Positions 1 to 12,823 of a stretch of DNA of 64,000 nt are shown here, piece after piece. The translations under genes and the position numbers were made by a program. How positions within the stretch are numbered: the stretch's first letter is position 1; every line of letters starts with the position of its first letter. Where the stretch lies: NCBI RefSeq assembly GCF_001640805.2, contig NC_066855.1:2840342-2904341 (forward strand), in the 5' to 3' direction. Origin of the DNA: Lates calcarifer (Eukaryota > Chordata > Actinopteri > Centropomidae). The notes beneath the pieces were generated by a model, which was given only the letters and a program-made list of their open reading frames with translations, did no database searches and was not told where the DNA came from.

Positions 1-429
1 CAATAGAGAAGTGTTATTAAAGTTATAAATTAAATATTTTAGTGTCTGTGGAGCCTGACAACAATCAAAATACAACTGAATAAACATGAAAAAATTGACT
101 TTAGCAGCAAGCTGCCGTCCATGACGACTGTGAAGGCTCAAAGAGCTACATGTTTAATCACACTCAGCTGTGGTGGTTGATGTTTTCTCGTTTCACTCAG
201 TGATAAAGATGTCGCTGAGTTGGAAACTGATACAGATACAGTACTTTCTGTATGCACAAAAACATATCAAATTTAACGCAGAGAGATGATGCAGGGTGTA
301 TGATGACACAGGACATCATATCCAACACACTCAGTCAAACACACTCATCAGCTACCTCCCCCCGCCTCTTTCCACCCCCCACCATTCAGTAGCTGTAGAC
401 CCCCATGCCGACACCTAATCCAGAGCCTC

Positions 430-560
430 GCTACCATAACATTTTCACAAGGGTCGCGAGCCGCGCAATAACAGCTCCACATGAATTGGTGAACTGCCTC
501 TTTATAAGAGGAACGACACACACAATTAGTGTTCATTGGTGGCAGCCTGCCGCCACTTTT
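430..560. promoter_or_regulatory. Candidate regulatory block with TATA-containing inverted repeat
   Basis: GGGTCGCGAGCCGCGC is followed by inverted CCAAT (ATTGG, 485-489) and CCTCTTTATAAGAGG (497-511), a 6-bp inverted repeat around a TATA sequence. A second ATTGG lies near 535. It could be a core promoter or a conserved element. No linked exon is recognised. Confidence 0.3.
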
Positions 561-959
561 TCCTGTGTATTTTTACGTGTTACGTGTGTTTTTTAAGAGT
601 TGAATGTAATCCTGAGATAGTGTGTATCTTTTAAAGAGACTGTGTGTGATGGTTTCATAATGTTTTTTTAATGTGTCGATTGTGTTTTTAAATTTAATAG
701 GACCTCAGAGCAAATATTAAAGGAAAACACAGTTAACATTTTGCTTAATCAAAATAAAATATCCATTATCCAGAGGTGTGGTAATTTTTTGAATATATTT
801 TTCTCTCAATATTATATAAAATAGTCTTTAGCTTTTAGGGAGTAGAACCTTTCAAACTAATATCTCTGACAAGCCAACTCAGCCGTCCTCTCTTTGCCCA
901 GCAGTAAAACTAATGACAAAACTGGAACAATCTGCTTTTTGAATGGCCACTTTTATTCC

Positions 960-1130
960 TCAAATGTAGCGATCTGCGGCCTAATTTGTCCTGTGGGACG
1001 CCACACGCTCCCCATAAAGCCACTATTAGAGCTCCAGTAGCAGGGATAATGAATATGATTCAGACAAGGTGCCCGGCAGCAGCTCCACCTCCCCAGGACA
1101 CAAACACTGCCGCAGCTCGCCAAGGAATTG
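960..1130. promoter_or_regulatory. Possible conserved noncoding element
   Basis: Non-repetitive, moderately GC-rich DNA with TGCGGCCTAATTTG, GGGATAATGAATATGATTCA and GACAAGGTG. No frame is convincing. Low-confidence call by texture. Confidence 0.2.
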
Positions 1131-1154
1131 CACACGCGCACACACACACACACA
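1131..1154. repeat. (CA)n microsatellite, imperfect
   Basis: An alternating CA tract interrupted by CGCG near its left end. Confidence 0.85.
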
Positions 1155-2275
1155 GATATTTTACTACTTTTAACATCAAGGTCACTGTAATTAATCACCC
1201 CCGAAACAATCGTTTTCATTTCATTTTACTCTACTTAAATGTAAATTCTGATTGTCATTACTTTAATCGAAAGTGACATCATTTATTGCTTTTCTGTCCT
1301 TTTAAACACAAGATTGATTTCAATGTTAGATGCTTTGGTTTAGCTTTAATCAGTTTTTTAATGAATAATGGCTTTACAGTCAAACTTTAAAGCTGCATGA
1401 GTTAGGGTTTTATGTAACTGCATCTATTTTATCAGCCTAATTTAGGAGCTGAAAGTACCCTGTGGATTTTCTTTGTAAAGAAAGTTTATTTTTTAAATTT
1501 TGTGTTTTTCACTTGAACGGTGTGTGCATGTACTTTGCTTAAATATCTTGAGTCTTCCCTGCTATTGTTATTGCTACCAAATGTTCCTCTATATTGTGAA
1601 ATATACACAAAACAGGGCCTGTTCACCAAAGCATTGCTACATAAACTATTAGTACCTGGAATTTTTAATCTGCGTTTAAACACCAGGGGAAAATTTGGCA
1701 AGTTTTCCTGTTGGTGGATAAAAATGGCTACAACCAGCAGGCGGCTGTAAGAACTATGCACAATAATGATGCCATATAAAGCAAAGCACAAGCATAACTG
1801 CAACAACAGTAGTTAACAGTGGAAAAGAGATGAGCAGTAGTTGTACATGCAGCTACAGATTTTTGTGTGGTGATGGAAAGGAAGTACTTGACGAATCAGA
1901 AATGTTCAGCACTGCAAGCCTCACTCTAAAGGTTCCTGCACTTTTAAAAAGTCCTACCTCGCATAGAGTTCCTCCAAAGGTTCCTAGTTCCTGGGGAAAG
2001 TTCCTGCATTTGAAACACAGCTACAGCAATGATCATGACAGGACATCTTTAAAGTGTCTCATCCCTGTTTACTGAGACACCATTAAAAGGGATGTTCATT
2101 ACATCTTTCATACATGCTAGTGGCACTCTGGTATTGACTGGAGCATGTTCATACTCATGCTGCTACATGAGGGCAGCTCAGACCTTTGCCATACCCCCCA
2201 CCCTTCAGCACCTCCAGCCTGTACATCACTCAGCATCCCCAGCTGTCCTGAACAGCCCAATAATACTGTCAGTGT

Positions 2276-2276
<1 letters not shown>

Positions 2277-2310
<34 letters not shown>
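2277..2310. repeat. (CA)17 microsatellite
   Basis: A perfect 34-bp CA run, the longest in the window. It opens a cluster with the two TG tracts at 2581 and 2863. Confidence 0.95.
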
Positions 2311-2312
<2 letters not shown>

Positions 2313-2580
2313 CACACGTAACCAATTACATGTTCTTGACAGACACAGGTTTATATGGTCTCGATTAAGAACCAATTTTTTTGCATATACACACACATAG
2401 TTACACACACACAACATCTGTGCACACAGAGAAGGAACATCCATCCACACTCCAGCGTGTGCCAGGGAACTGTGTTGTAAAGATTTATATGACAAGGTGG
2501 CAGACAGACAGTGGCAGGGCTGCGATCCTACCCGTCTCACTGCTGATGTTGACAGTGTTATTGCTCTGGCTCTGCTTGTC

Positions 2581-2602
2581 TGTGTGTGTGTGTGTGTGTG
2601 TG
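2581..2602. repeat. (TG)11 microsatellite
   Basis: A perfect 22-bp TG run. Confidence 0.95.
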
Positions 2603-2862
2603 CGTGCACTAAGCTTATCCACATTCAAGCAAATCAAAGTAGATTAACAGAAAAACACTCATGACTGGTATGTACTTGTTTTCGGTTCAAACTTAATTTC
2701 ATTTTTCTATCTTCCTTTCTGTCTCTTTGCCTTGCTCTTTACACAGTATGTAGTCTTGACTTCTCCTTTTAAGAACCTACATTTACTCACATACACATTG
2801 TTCTGGTCTCTGTTGCCTTATCTGACTCTTACTTACAGAAGTGCTCGCTCCACCCCCTCTGA

Positions 2863-2884
2863 TGTGTGTGTGTGTGTGTGTGTG
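2863..2884. repeat. (TG)11 microsatellite
   Basis: A perfect 22-bp TG run. Confidence 0.95.
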
Positions 2885-3699
2885 AGGCTGTTACCGTCCA
2901 GCTCTACCGAGCTCTGCCCCCTCACAGTAAAAACAGAAAGTGCTTTGGTAACTGGGGAGCAGGAGCTCAGATTATCTCTCCTGCAGGCGGTACAGGCTTG
3001 GCCGCAACCTTCTCTCCATCCATCTTCACTTCTATCCCTCTGTATTTTCAACCGGTATGGCTTGTTGCCCAGGAACGACTTGCTTCATGTACAGGATAGC
3101 AGTAAAATGGATGCAAGCTGTTCAGTTCTGTCTGCAAGTTCACATTCGCCTGAATGGACACTGCACACACCAATCAACAGCCTAGCAACACCTGAACAAC
3201 CACTAGAAATCAACTAGTATAACACGATCACATACTAGGATTGACGTCTAATCATTCTGGGCTTACATTTGCATTCAAACACACACTTCACGTAATTACA
3301 CAAAAACATGAATCTGCTTCACTAGATGTTGGTAGGTTACCAATCAGTACACTAATCTATGTGCAGCACCTTTCCTTATCTCTGTCGACCTGGCAGCTTT
3401 GAAAACTGTGTTTATGCCAGTCTTAAGATAACATTGAAACTACAGTGAACACTCCTATCCTCAGAGCAAAGCATCAGCTCTCAGAAATGATTAAAAAAAG
3501 CCATCATTTCTTTGTCCAGAAGACTTCAGGCTGCAGGAAACACAAAGCCAAGCCAAGGTTTTATCCGTCATCTCAGGCAATTTGAGCCTGTTTTAATTGG
3601 AAAACTACTGCAGTGTGATAACTCCCAGTAACTAAGACCACGTATATCAATCAGGGTACTTCTGCAGTCATATATAAGTGTTACAACTGAGAGAGCTTA

Positions 3700-3885
3700 A
3701 AAATTAGCAAGTGAGCAGAAAGTCTAAACAATTAGCTAGTAAAATATTGAAATACAGTAGTTAGCTAAAAGTAATGGATAAACATTTGGAATAGCTGAAA
3801 CTGACAGATAAATGGTTGAAAAGGAAAACTAAATGAACAGGTAAAACATTCAATAGTTAGCTGAAAGCATTAGTTTAAATGTCCA
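3700..3885. repeat. Degenerate tandem repeat with TTAGCTAAAAGTAATGGATA-like units
   Basis: Units containing AATTAGCTAGTAAAA, AGTTAGCTAAAAGTA and AGTTAGCTGAAAGCA recur with intervening ATTGAAATA- or ATTCAATA-like pieces. The array is heavily diverged, and unit length cannot be fixed by eye. Confidence 0.4.
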
Positions 3886-4949
3886 GCTGACTCACGGTCC
3901 AAGTAGTGGTACAAATTTGTATGTCAGACAAAAAAAATAAAAATTGGAGAACCTTTGACGTACAGCATCCCCAAGCTTGCCTGATTATGTAAACACCTTA
4001 GAATATTAGCAGAAGGACTCATATCGGTGCTGACCTTCAATTTCTCACGTTGGGTGGACTTCAGTAACATTCGTGCCTGCCTGTTTCTTGTGCATGTGTG
4101 TGTTTACAGTGTGTGAAAGCCTGGCGCATTTGACTTGGCAAAGAACTTGCACATAATGGAAATCTCACCATGTGACAAACCTTTTAGCTGCATGTGGAGT
4201 GACACTGGTTAAAGTAAAAGGAGGAGAGATACCTGATCATAAAATGCAAAAACACACTCATGCAGAGCCATCACTTCATAACAGGACCTGGTGCAGTGGT
4301 AATGACCGCTAATGTCTTTCTGACAAGTAGGAGCTAAGCTTGTGAAAGCAACATGAAAGGCGACTGCTCAGGGTCTTTCTACAGTCCTGCTGGAGGCTGA
4401 TGCCAGGACTGAGCCGCAGGCCGAGTCTGGCTGGCAGAGCAACACTACTCTGTGGTGGTGCTCTGCACAGGTCTGCAGACTGTCTATCTGACTTCACCTC
4501 TGTTCTGTACCAAACCACAATGTGAAAATCAACAGCTCTCCTGCTTCTCTCAGGCTTCCTCTAATGTGATTTTACATGTGTACATGCTTTTATATTTTCA
4601 GTATATACAAAAGGCCTGATCCAAAATGAGATATTTACCATAAGGAAAGGGGAACTCCGACAAAATGATTGATGGTATAAAAATATAATAAATTATCTTC
4701 TTTGGAAGAGATACAAAGCTGTACCACAAGTTCTTACTGGGCACAATCATGACATTTTACAGAGTGGAACCTCTATATTTAGGACATATTGAATGATGTA
4801 CATAATGATTTGATCATTTTTTCCCCACCATGATCAAATTAGGTACAAATACAAAAACTACAAGGCGCTTCATTTTCTTTAGAAAATGCATGTGTGCTTT
4901 GAAATGTTTGAAATATTAAAATACCTGAAGTTTTGTTGAGGTTGCAGTA

Positions 4950-5150
4950 AAATTACAAATACTAAAAGAAGCTGAAGGACAGTGATGAAAAGAGTTTAAG
5001 TTTTAGTTTGAGTGTAAGTGCTGAGTGTAGTAGAAGTAAGTGCTAAAAGAAGCTGAGGATTCATTTGAAGCTCACAAACTGGAGGGAACTGAAATGTGTA
5101 GGTGATAAATGTAAGTGTAGGTTGAAGTGGAAGTCCTAAATGAACATTCC
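4950..5150. repeat. Degenerate tandem repeat around CTAAAAGAAGCTGA
   Basis: ACTAAAAGAAGCTGAAGGAC (4962-4981) and GCTAAAAGAAGCTGAGGATT (about 5042-5061) repeat about 80 bp apart, with AAGT-rich spacers (GTAAGTGCTGAGTGTAG). A decayed minisatellite is the simplest reading. Confidence 0.4.
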
Positions 5151-6538
5151 AGTCCATGTTCAGTTGATGCCTTTATTCACAGTTTAAAAATTGGCCTCCT
5201 TCTGAAAAAAAAGACACCTTTTTTTTTTTTTGCCTAAAACTGTTTGAAAAAACAAATATTGCTGAAGCCTGTCATCCAGGTATCAGCCATCTTTCTTAAA
5301 AACTGACAAGGTCTGAAAACAGCAAGAAACTTGACCTGTGAAAGTTTTCACTCATTTCTACTGCTTTTACCATGGCGGCCCACATACTTATTTCAAAAAT
5401 GTATGAACTATGAACTAATAACTAGTAATTAAGGAACAATTATTCAGTTTAAACAAATAACTGCATTGCCTGCAACTTGTGTCACAATCTTCCCAAGACC
5501 CCTCTTAACATGTCAGCCCCCAGGTAAAGAAGCTTCTCTTTATAATTACAGTTATTAGCCATATAAGCATGTTTGCCTCATCCAATATTTTTTAGTTTAC
5601 CTTTGTGAGTTCCAATACTTGTGTGGCATTGCTCTCAAACCTGTACCCCAAACCATCACAAACATACACACACGCACACGTACACAAGTGTCAGTCCTGT
5701 TTTAACTGCCTGTTACTGTTTTCCCGCTGTGCTCAACGTCATTTAAAATAACTAATATATCCTATAAAACCCAGCAGCAGTAGCCTGCTCAGGTTTACAC
5801 AAATAATTAGCTGCAGGCAGACACAATTATACGCTGAGAGAAATATGACCTGCCAGAGTGCATGATTGAAACCAAAGGTAATGACCTCATATTGTGGAAT
5901 TTCTCTTAAGCACTCTGCGGTAAACAACTAACAGGATCCTTTTTTTGTCTTGGGAAGCAAAACAAGCTGTGATCTGTGGCTTTGAAAAGGGGGATTAACA
6001 GCATTACATGCAACATATCTTTCTCTTAATTCCTCCTCCCTCACCCTCTCCCTTAATTCCTCTCCTTCTTTTACCCTGACCACATGCCCTAAAACATGTA
6101 GGCACCGTGTTTTTCAGGAACAAAACCAGCAGGGTGATCTGTGGCTTTTTTTAACGGGGCTCAGTACTGTGTACCTCCAGGGTCTGCGGTCCCTACTGAC
6201 AGCTTTACAGGCAGCTGATTGGAGGTGCCATGCCAGCACAACAAGGGAGGCCTGCACCCACAGTGGCAGCCATGATGGCTCTCTCAGCTACTGTGCATTA
6301 ATATCCAAACACAATTTCTTCCTGGAACAGTACACACAGCAGATTTTCAAGTCTATGTTGCGTCTTCTATATTTACAGTAGGACCAGTGTGTCCAGTGGA
6401 TGCTCAGATAAAACCTTCCCTATCAACACTTTATAAGACAAGCAGAAAAGGATGAGGTTGGGTTTATACAGGGTTATGGCTCATACACAAACAGTGGAAA
6501 ACAAGAGTGTTAAAGTGACACTGCAAATCCACATCGGG

Positions 6539-6556
6539 CACACACACACACACACA
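6539..6556. repeat. (CA)9 microsatellite and CA-rich surroundings
   Basis: A perfect 18-bp run. CA-rich, purine/pyrimidine-alternating sequence then continues in patches to about 6900. Confidence 0.9.
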
Positions 6557-9390
6557 AATACCCACACAGACAAACACTTAACACACACATTGGAAAAATA
6601 GCCATGACATCACCGTCACTTTACCTACCATCGACGTGCTCCTATTTATGTGCAGACGGCTGCTGCGTGCCACCAGGACATAAACACACACTTTGACGTA
6701 CCACACCCTCACACACACCCTCACTCCACCCCATACACACCCATGCCACCACCTATATACCCACCCAATGCCACAAACATAGTCACCGTGTCTTTTCTGG
6801 AAGTCTGCCCCTCCTGTCACACACACACACACCTCTCAACCTGCCCAACAAACACATAGCAACCCAAACACTTGTGTGTGTGTATACGTGTGTGTGTCTG
6901 TGTAGTGGAAACTTTCATTGGTCCAGAGGTGTCACCTTGCAGACTGACGTCACACGTTTGCTCCTCTGACATTTACCGGAGGTTTCCTGGTTGTTGCTGG
7001 TCTTTCCCCCACCCCTCTCTAACACTTTCTCTTTCACTCTCTTTTTTTAATTCTTTCCCTCTTTCTTTGGATATTAATTCTCAGAAATACTTACACAATG
7101 TGATCTCCACATTTTGCTGTAGTGCTCCATGCTAACACTTAAGCAGGCACCGTGAAGGTGATTCAAATTTCAAATTCAACTTTTTTACATTGCTGAAGTT
7201 AATCTAACTAATATGTGTGACTCGTCTAACAGCTTTTGGATATCAGTAAATTCACATGATATAGTATAACACAACATTTCAGTACTTTTGGGGGGGTTTA
7301 AAATCTAGATAACAATCCCCTGAATTTTGTTTTGGCAAATGTGTTTATATGTTCTTATATCGTTGAACATTTTGGGTAATACGCTTTTAGGACAGTCACT
7401 GACAGTATCTGACAACCCAGGAACAAAGTACTGAGTGGATGAACGAGCTACAACATGTCACCTAATAACAGTGCTGCTCAGCACACTGTGTCTTTTTTTA
7501 CTTTGGAAACAGCAAGGCTTGCTGTTTCTGATGCTCTCAGATCCATAGAGATAAAGGGATGTGAGTGGTATCAATCGTCATATCGTCATGTCTCACCCTC
7601 TGAAAGAAGGCAAGTAATTCTCAAAATGTTCAGCAACACTTTTACATTTGTGGTTAAAACTAATTAAAATATTGATGATTCATGTGATAAAACATCCTTA
7701 TCTCATAAAAGAAGAAATGCATCTTTCAGTTTGAAATAAACAGAGGAAGTGACTAGACTGTTTGGAAGTTATGCAACAACAGCAGAGCAAAACCCACCCC
7801 ACTCACACACACAAACACACAATCCACTTTTTGGCTGCTGGGAAATGAAGTCCAGAAACGCCAAAGCAATTAGCACTTAGCATCAAACGATGAGTCCACT
7901 GATTGTATTCTTGAGCTGGGTGTTGTAAGAATTAAACATGTGACCTATATGAACAGCCTTGCTAATCTACCTACACACTTCTGCCTGCCTCTCTTTCTGT
8001 CGGTGCCAGTCTCTCCTTTCCTCTCTCTACCTGGACCACTTTTATTGGCGTCCTGTTTTTGGCCCAACTGCTGTGCATTTTTTAAAGTGCGGTCAGCAGA
8101 GTTCACAATAAAGTAGGAACATGTGTACAGACAAACACTCCCCACGCTCCCCGCTACTGTTACTACACGCTCACACCATCTAATTAAATTCAAAATGTCA
8201 GGTTTGATTATTGTCAAAAAGGTTTACTCCGTAGTAAATGCTTTCGACGCTTTCGAAATATCACAGAGAAATGTGTTTTGGTTTAACTGGTTTTCACTCA
8301 CAACAAAATGACGTGTTGAAGGAAATGTCTGTGTGGTTTTACTACCTTAACATTTCTGTCTTCCTTTTTTTCTATACAGCAGATCTCTCATTGATTCTTG
8401 CCTTTCCTATCAACATCTTTTACTTCTTCTCTCCTAATCTGTTCATCTGTGCTTCTTCCACTTCCCTCATTCCTCTTGTCCATGTCCTCCCTCTTTTCTC
8501 CCCCTCTTTTAGTAATTTTCCTCATGCCCCCCCCCCAATCAGCCTCAGGTCTGGTTTAGTGCTGAAATCAACCCTGTGATTTAGAGTGACACCGTTAATC
8601 AGGGTTCAGCTAAAGTTGGACACGGCCCTCTTCAGAGTATGCATTATATGGTATGTGAATGTGGTGTGTGTCAGTGTGTTTGTTCAACAAGGAAACCAAC
8701 TCTTTTGTCCCTCGGCCAACACGGCTGGTGCCACTGTCACTCTTTTATCAGCCAAGTAGATATTTAGAATAAAATACCTCCAATGACGACTGGTTTCCTT
8801 CCAAAGTGACTGGTGTTGTGTAACACACAATGTTTGTGCGTCTGGTAGTAATTTCTCACTGTGATGTCTTCATGCATGTGTGTGTGTGTAGCTATTGTAA
8901 TGTACTTTGTGTGTGTGTGTGTTTGACCGATATGGGCTTTTTTCAGTGTTGAAGCTGCAGATAGCTGACATTTTGACCTGGCATGTTCATGAAGTATGTA
9001 GTGGACATTCAGGTCACCACAGGACACTAAAACAGCACTAAAACACAGCTAAAAACATATTTTGATTGGATACTGAGAGCACCAGATGGAGGAAGGCAAT
9101 TGTTTTTAATGGAAAACGTTGCCATGCTCACGTTAACAGTTATGAATGTATCAAAGCTTTGCTCACTGCCTTGATTTTATGTCAGGTTTTCCACCCAACT
9201 TTGGTCCCCAAATATGCTTTACGAGCCACGTCCATGTGACATTCTTACAGACAGAGAATAGAGTTTTATTGGTGGCAAATGTGACTCCAGAGAATAACAA
9301 CAAATACATTTTTGTTTCCATATTCTACTTTTTAGTTCAAATAAGCCCCAGTAGTTAATATTTAAACTGCTCTGGATGATATTAAAACTT

Positions 9391-9722
9391 TAAAGGTGCC
9401 ATGTGTAAGTTTTTGCTATCACTACCATTAGCAGCTATTCACTTATTAGACCAGAACTTCATTCCTTTACTCACCAAAAGCTGTCTCAAGCGATGGAGAG
9501 CAACACCGATGTTAACTCTTGTTTCACTTCTATTTTTATCACTTCTTTTCTTCTACTGATGTCAGTATGCTAACCAGCTAACCCCAGCCTGTCCTACCGT
9601 AATACCACTTTGCAATAATGAGTCACTGTGGCGTCCAGTCTGTCCTCAGTCCAACATGAGAGGATGAAGCTCTCATTTTAAACTCTTGTGTCATAAACAC
9701 AAAGATGGCTGAAGCTCTTAAA
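9391..9722. mobile_element. Family B TIR element, copy lacking its right end
   Basis: It begins with the family B terminus (AAAGGTGCCATGTGTAAGTT at 9392-9411) and continues through shared internal blocks, including CTTCATTCCTTTACT and TCAGTCCAACA. It follows the 19613 copy read on its minus strand. Similarity fades near 9722 with no recognisable right terminal repeat. Confidence 0.65.
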
Positions 9723-10094
9723 AATAATAATCATTAAATTAAGTATATTAACGAAAACAAATAACACACAGTGAAACTGAATCAATGGATGACTCTGACT
9801 GGCCACTATTACATATTTAATAAAACCTTAATATCAGCAATAAAAATCATTCACCATCCCTGCTTGCTCTGGTTCAGCAGTGGGGTAAAGGCAGGCTTTA
9901 TTATAGCTTTCCACCACAAGCCAGACAGAAGCCTTAACTCCCCCAAATAATCTGCCAGAACACTGTCTTAGAAAAATAAAAATAGAAAGAAGGAGCGGTT
10001 TGGCTTTTACCCAGCGAGACCCCGGGGCTGAGCTGTAAGACACAAGCGCTGTAAATGTTCAGCACCTGATCATTTGTGTGTTTTGGACTTCCAC

Positions 10095-10275
10095 ATCCCT
10101 CCCCATTGTTATGGCAGGAGGACGGAGAGGGAGGGCAGGAGGCCCACCGGAGTTGTCGCTCGTAACCCCGGGGCAGGCGGATGCGTGACGTGATTGACAA
10201 GTCTGATTCTCCCTCAGTATATTGGTTTGGATTTTTTAAAACCCTGGTCGCAAGTTGACATTTATTTAGACAAGG
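10095..10275. promoter_or_regulatory. Candidate conserved noncoding element
   Basis: GC-rich, CpG-retaining stretch ending in GCGTGACGTGATTGACAAG, which combines a CRE-like TGACGTGA with a TALE-like TGATTGACA. A PBX-like CATTTATTTAG follows. The open frames across it are chance. Confidence 0.3.
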
Positions 10276-12379
10276 CTCCTTCAGGACTGCCGAGAAGCCA
10301 CAGAAACCAGAAGATGTCTGACAGAGACAAGTATTAAGTGTGTGTGTACGTGTGTTTGGGCTGGCAGGCAAATATTAAAACCTAGTTGCTCTAAACTAAC
10401 GTACATACCTGCGAAGCCACGTAGCATCTTATTGAGGCAGTTAAGGGACAGTATGAAAATTATGGAGGTTATATATTGTTTTTTTCTTTTGGCTGACCGG
10501 AGGACACTCAAATTCAAAACAGAGCTGGGGAGGAAGGATGTGGATCTCAGTTATTAGTGACCAAACCTCTCCTATAACAATATCAGATAAGTAGTTTAGA
10601 AATTAAAAAAGATTGAAACTGACACAGCAGAACTTAAAAAAATGATATTTAATTTTTCATTTCATCAGTTTTACCATCATTTTGGGCAATTGCTAATTCC
10701 ATTTCTGTTGTCCAGATATTTGGGGGACCTTCAGTATGTGATGGCATTTTTGCTTGTTTGTTTGTTTTCTTTTTCTTTTTTAAGTCAAGGGGAGGGTACA
10801 AAGAAAATATTTAAAATGCTAGAGAGGATAATACACTGTTCATCCCCCACCTCCACCCCAATAATTTTCACACAGTCCCTTAGAAGAAAAGTGAAGTAAC
10901 ATCAAGAGATGGTCAGGGCAGATTGAGAAGCAGTGAATATCAGCTTATGCTTCTGGTTTGAGTCTGGGTGTGATGATGTCTGTGTTTGTGTGTGCCTTGG
11001 AAACGGATGAAAAGTCAACTAAGATGTAATAAGCTAGCTGCGAGAGAGTCTTAAAGTCTTTGGTAGAAAGCCGGGCTCTTGTTTCAAAGTGCAGAATCTG
11101 CTGTAAGCCCCCACAGACGCAGACTAAACACAGCATCGGCCCTATTGTTGTTCTGCACTGTTACAGCCCTCCCTGGAGATTTAGCAGGAGCCATAAACCT
11201 CCGCGGCTGCGACAGGCAGCCAATAGCCACGCAGTTTACTAATGACCTAGCCACCGAGGTCACACCACAGCCTGATCAGGAGCATTTATACAGCGCTAGA
11301 TTGGAAAATGATGGGATTTTGGATTGTTTTTTTGTCAGTTTTCAGGTATGCCGGTGAAACAAATCCTGACTAGCTTCAATAGCTTTCCCAGTATAAATAC
11401 AAAGTGAAGGCAGGAATATGGCATGGTTTCCTTTTATGGCAGAGCTACAGTTGGTGATAATCGATTCAGCATGTTCACCATGTCTAACCATTGTATTTTA
11501 AGACCTGGACAAAATGTTTCACATGTCAATTTTTTTCCACCTAATACATGACTAGTCACTCCATCTTCAATTTTTTTTTTTTTTCATCAGTTTCCGTCAC
11601 GTGCCGTTCTGTGGTTTGAAGACCATGTATACACAAAGTAGCCGTTACGGGAAGGAAAAGGAGAGAGTTTACTGGAAGAGGAGGCCCATTACTGAAAGCA
11701 TGGAGGTGGATCAGTGGATGGGTTGAAGGTCAAACAAACTCTACGCATTTATTCCGTCCATTACGATGGACGTATGGGGTGGTTGCACATGCATTTAGGC
11801 TTGTATGCATTTGTATATATTTGGTGTGTGCGTGTGCGTGTGCGTGTCGTGTCCGCCCGGCTCTGGGTTTCATCGCCATCTTCCACTGGCGTCTGTGAAT
11901 CATGTAATCTACCATGTTACTCAGTGATTACCTGTCATTACGCAGAGGTCCAGTTTCAGTGACACCATTCGATCCACCATCCAATCTGGGTGTTTACAAC
12001 CTGTCAGCACTGACTTCTCTTTCCCCTGCACCAGGTCTGAGATGAAAATAAACATCTTCTTTTTACTCAGAGAGCAACACAGATTAACTTCTACTAGCAG
12101 AGCCAGATAGTGAACATGATATGGTTATAATTTTGGAGAGGTTTTTGAGTCTGTGTTTTAAAGGGCTACTCCGTCAACCAGCCAGAGAGAGATTGAGTCA
12201 TTACTGCACTTCTTCTGTGTGTATATGTGCACATGCTTGTGTGGCCATGTGTGACAAATCAGTCTATAAAAGCTCTTTATATTTACAGTGAACTTGAGTT
12301 GACATGGAGGCAATAACCAGGTTCATTTGCCTTCTTTTTACCCAATCATCATCTATAGAGGCCAGGGTGGTTTCAAGCC

Positions 12380-12823
12380 TTAAAGCTGCACCAATCAATT
12401 TTTTATACTAACAAAGGGTCAAATGACTATGTGAAGGGGGAAAGGGTTCAATCACACTAGTGAACCCACTGAGAATGATCACCAACCTCTGCAGCTCCCC
12501 TCAGATCTACAGCGCACATCTTACAGTTTTATTGTTCTTTATTGTTCTGGTTTTACATCCCGCAACTTCACTGTTTGGTTCATCCTCACTTTCACTTCCC
12601 ATTTTCAGAAAAAAAAGCTTGGATAACCCCACAACAAACCACCAAGGAGACAATGTTAGCGACTAGCTGGTGGACATACTGGAGCATTTAGCAGCTAAAC
12701 AGGACACAAATACAGCATCAAATGGATGCTAATGTTGATCCATGTCTGCTAGATGAATAAAAAGACAAGTGTTTGCTGTCATGTTGCTAATAAGTGTCCA
12801 AAAAAGCAATTAATGTGGCTTTA
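12380..12823. mobile_element. Family A non-autonomous TIR element, near-complete copy
   Basis: The left end is TTAAAGCTGCACCAATCAAT. The right end (about 12799-12823) is its diverged inverse, AAAGCAATTAATGTGGCTTTAA. Length is about 444 bp, with no coding capacity. Inside, GCGACTAGCTGGTGGACATA is the reverse of the GTTCACCAGCTAGTCGC block in the 40375 copy, so the two lie in opposite orientation. Non-autonomous class II element, superfamily unresolved. Confidence 0.65.

Larger units (their letters stand above)
1..9390. other. Gene-free AT-rich stretch
   Basis: No protein or RNA gene is supported. Apart from the candidate blocks at 430 and 960, the CA/TG tracts at 1.1, 2.3-2.9 and 6.5 kb, and two degenerate tandem repeats, it is unique-looking AT-rich DNA. 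A pyrimidine-rich patch lies at 8360-8540 and ends in a run of 10 C. Short TG tracts also occur at 8877-8925. Confidence 0.6.

Noticed and set aside
2117..2624. Open frames on both strands over 60-130 codons
   Set aside because: They are translations of CA/TG tracts (runs of His-Thr or Cys-Val) with no other protein character.
2732..3217. 161-codon plus-strand open frame
   Set aside because: It starts at a non-ATG codon and includes a TG-repeat-coded Cys-Val run and Ser/Leu-rich sequence. No homology is recognised.
9934..10371. 145-codon minus-strand open frame
   Set aside because: It crosses a GC-rich candidate conserved block, where stops are rarer. No domain or signal peptide is recognised.
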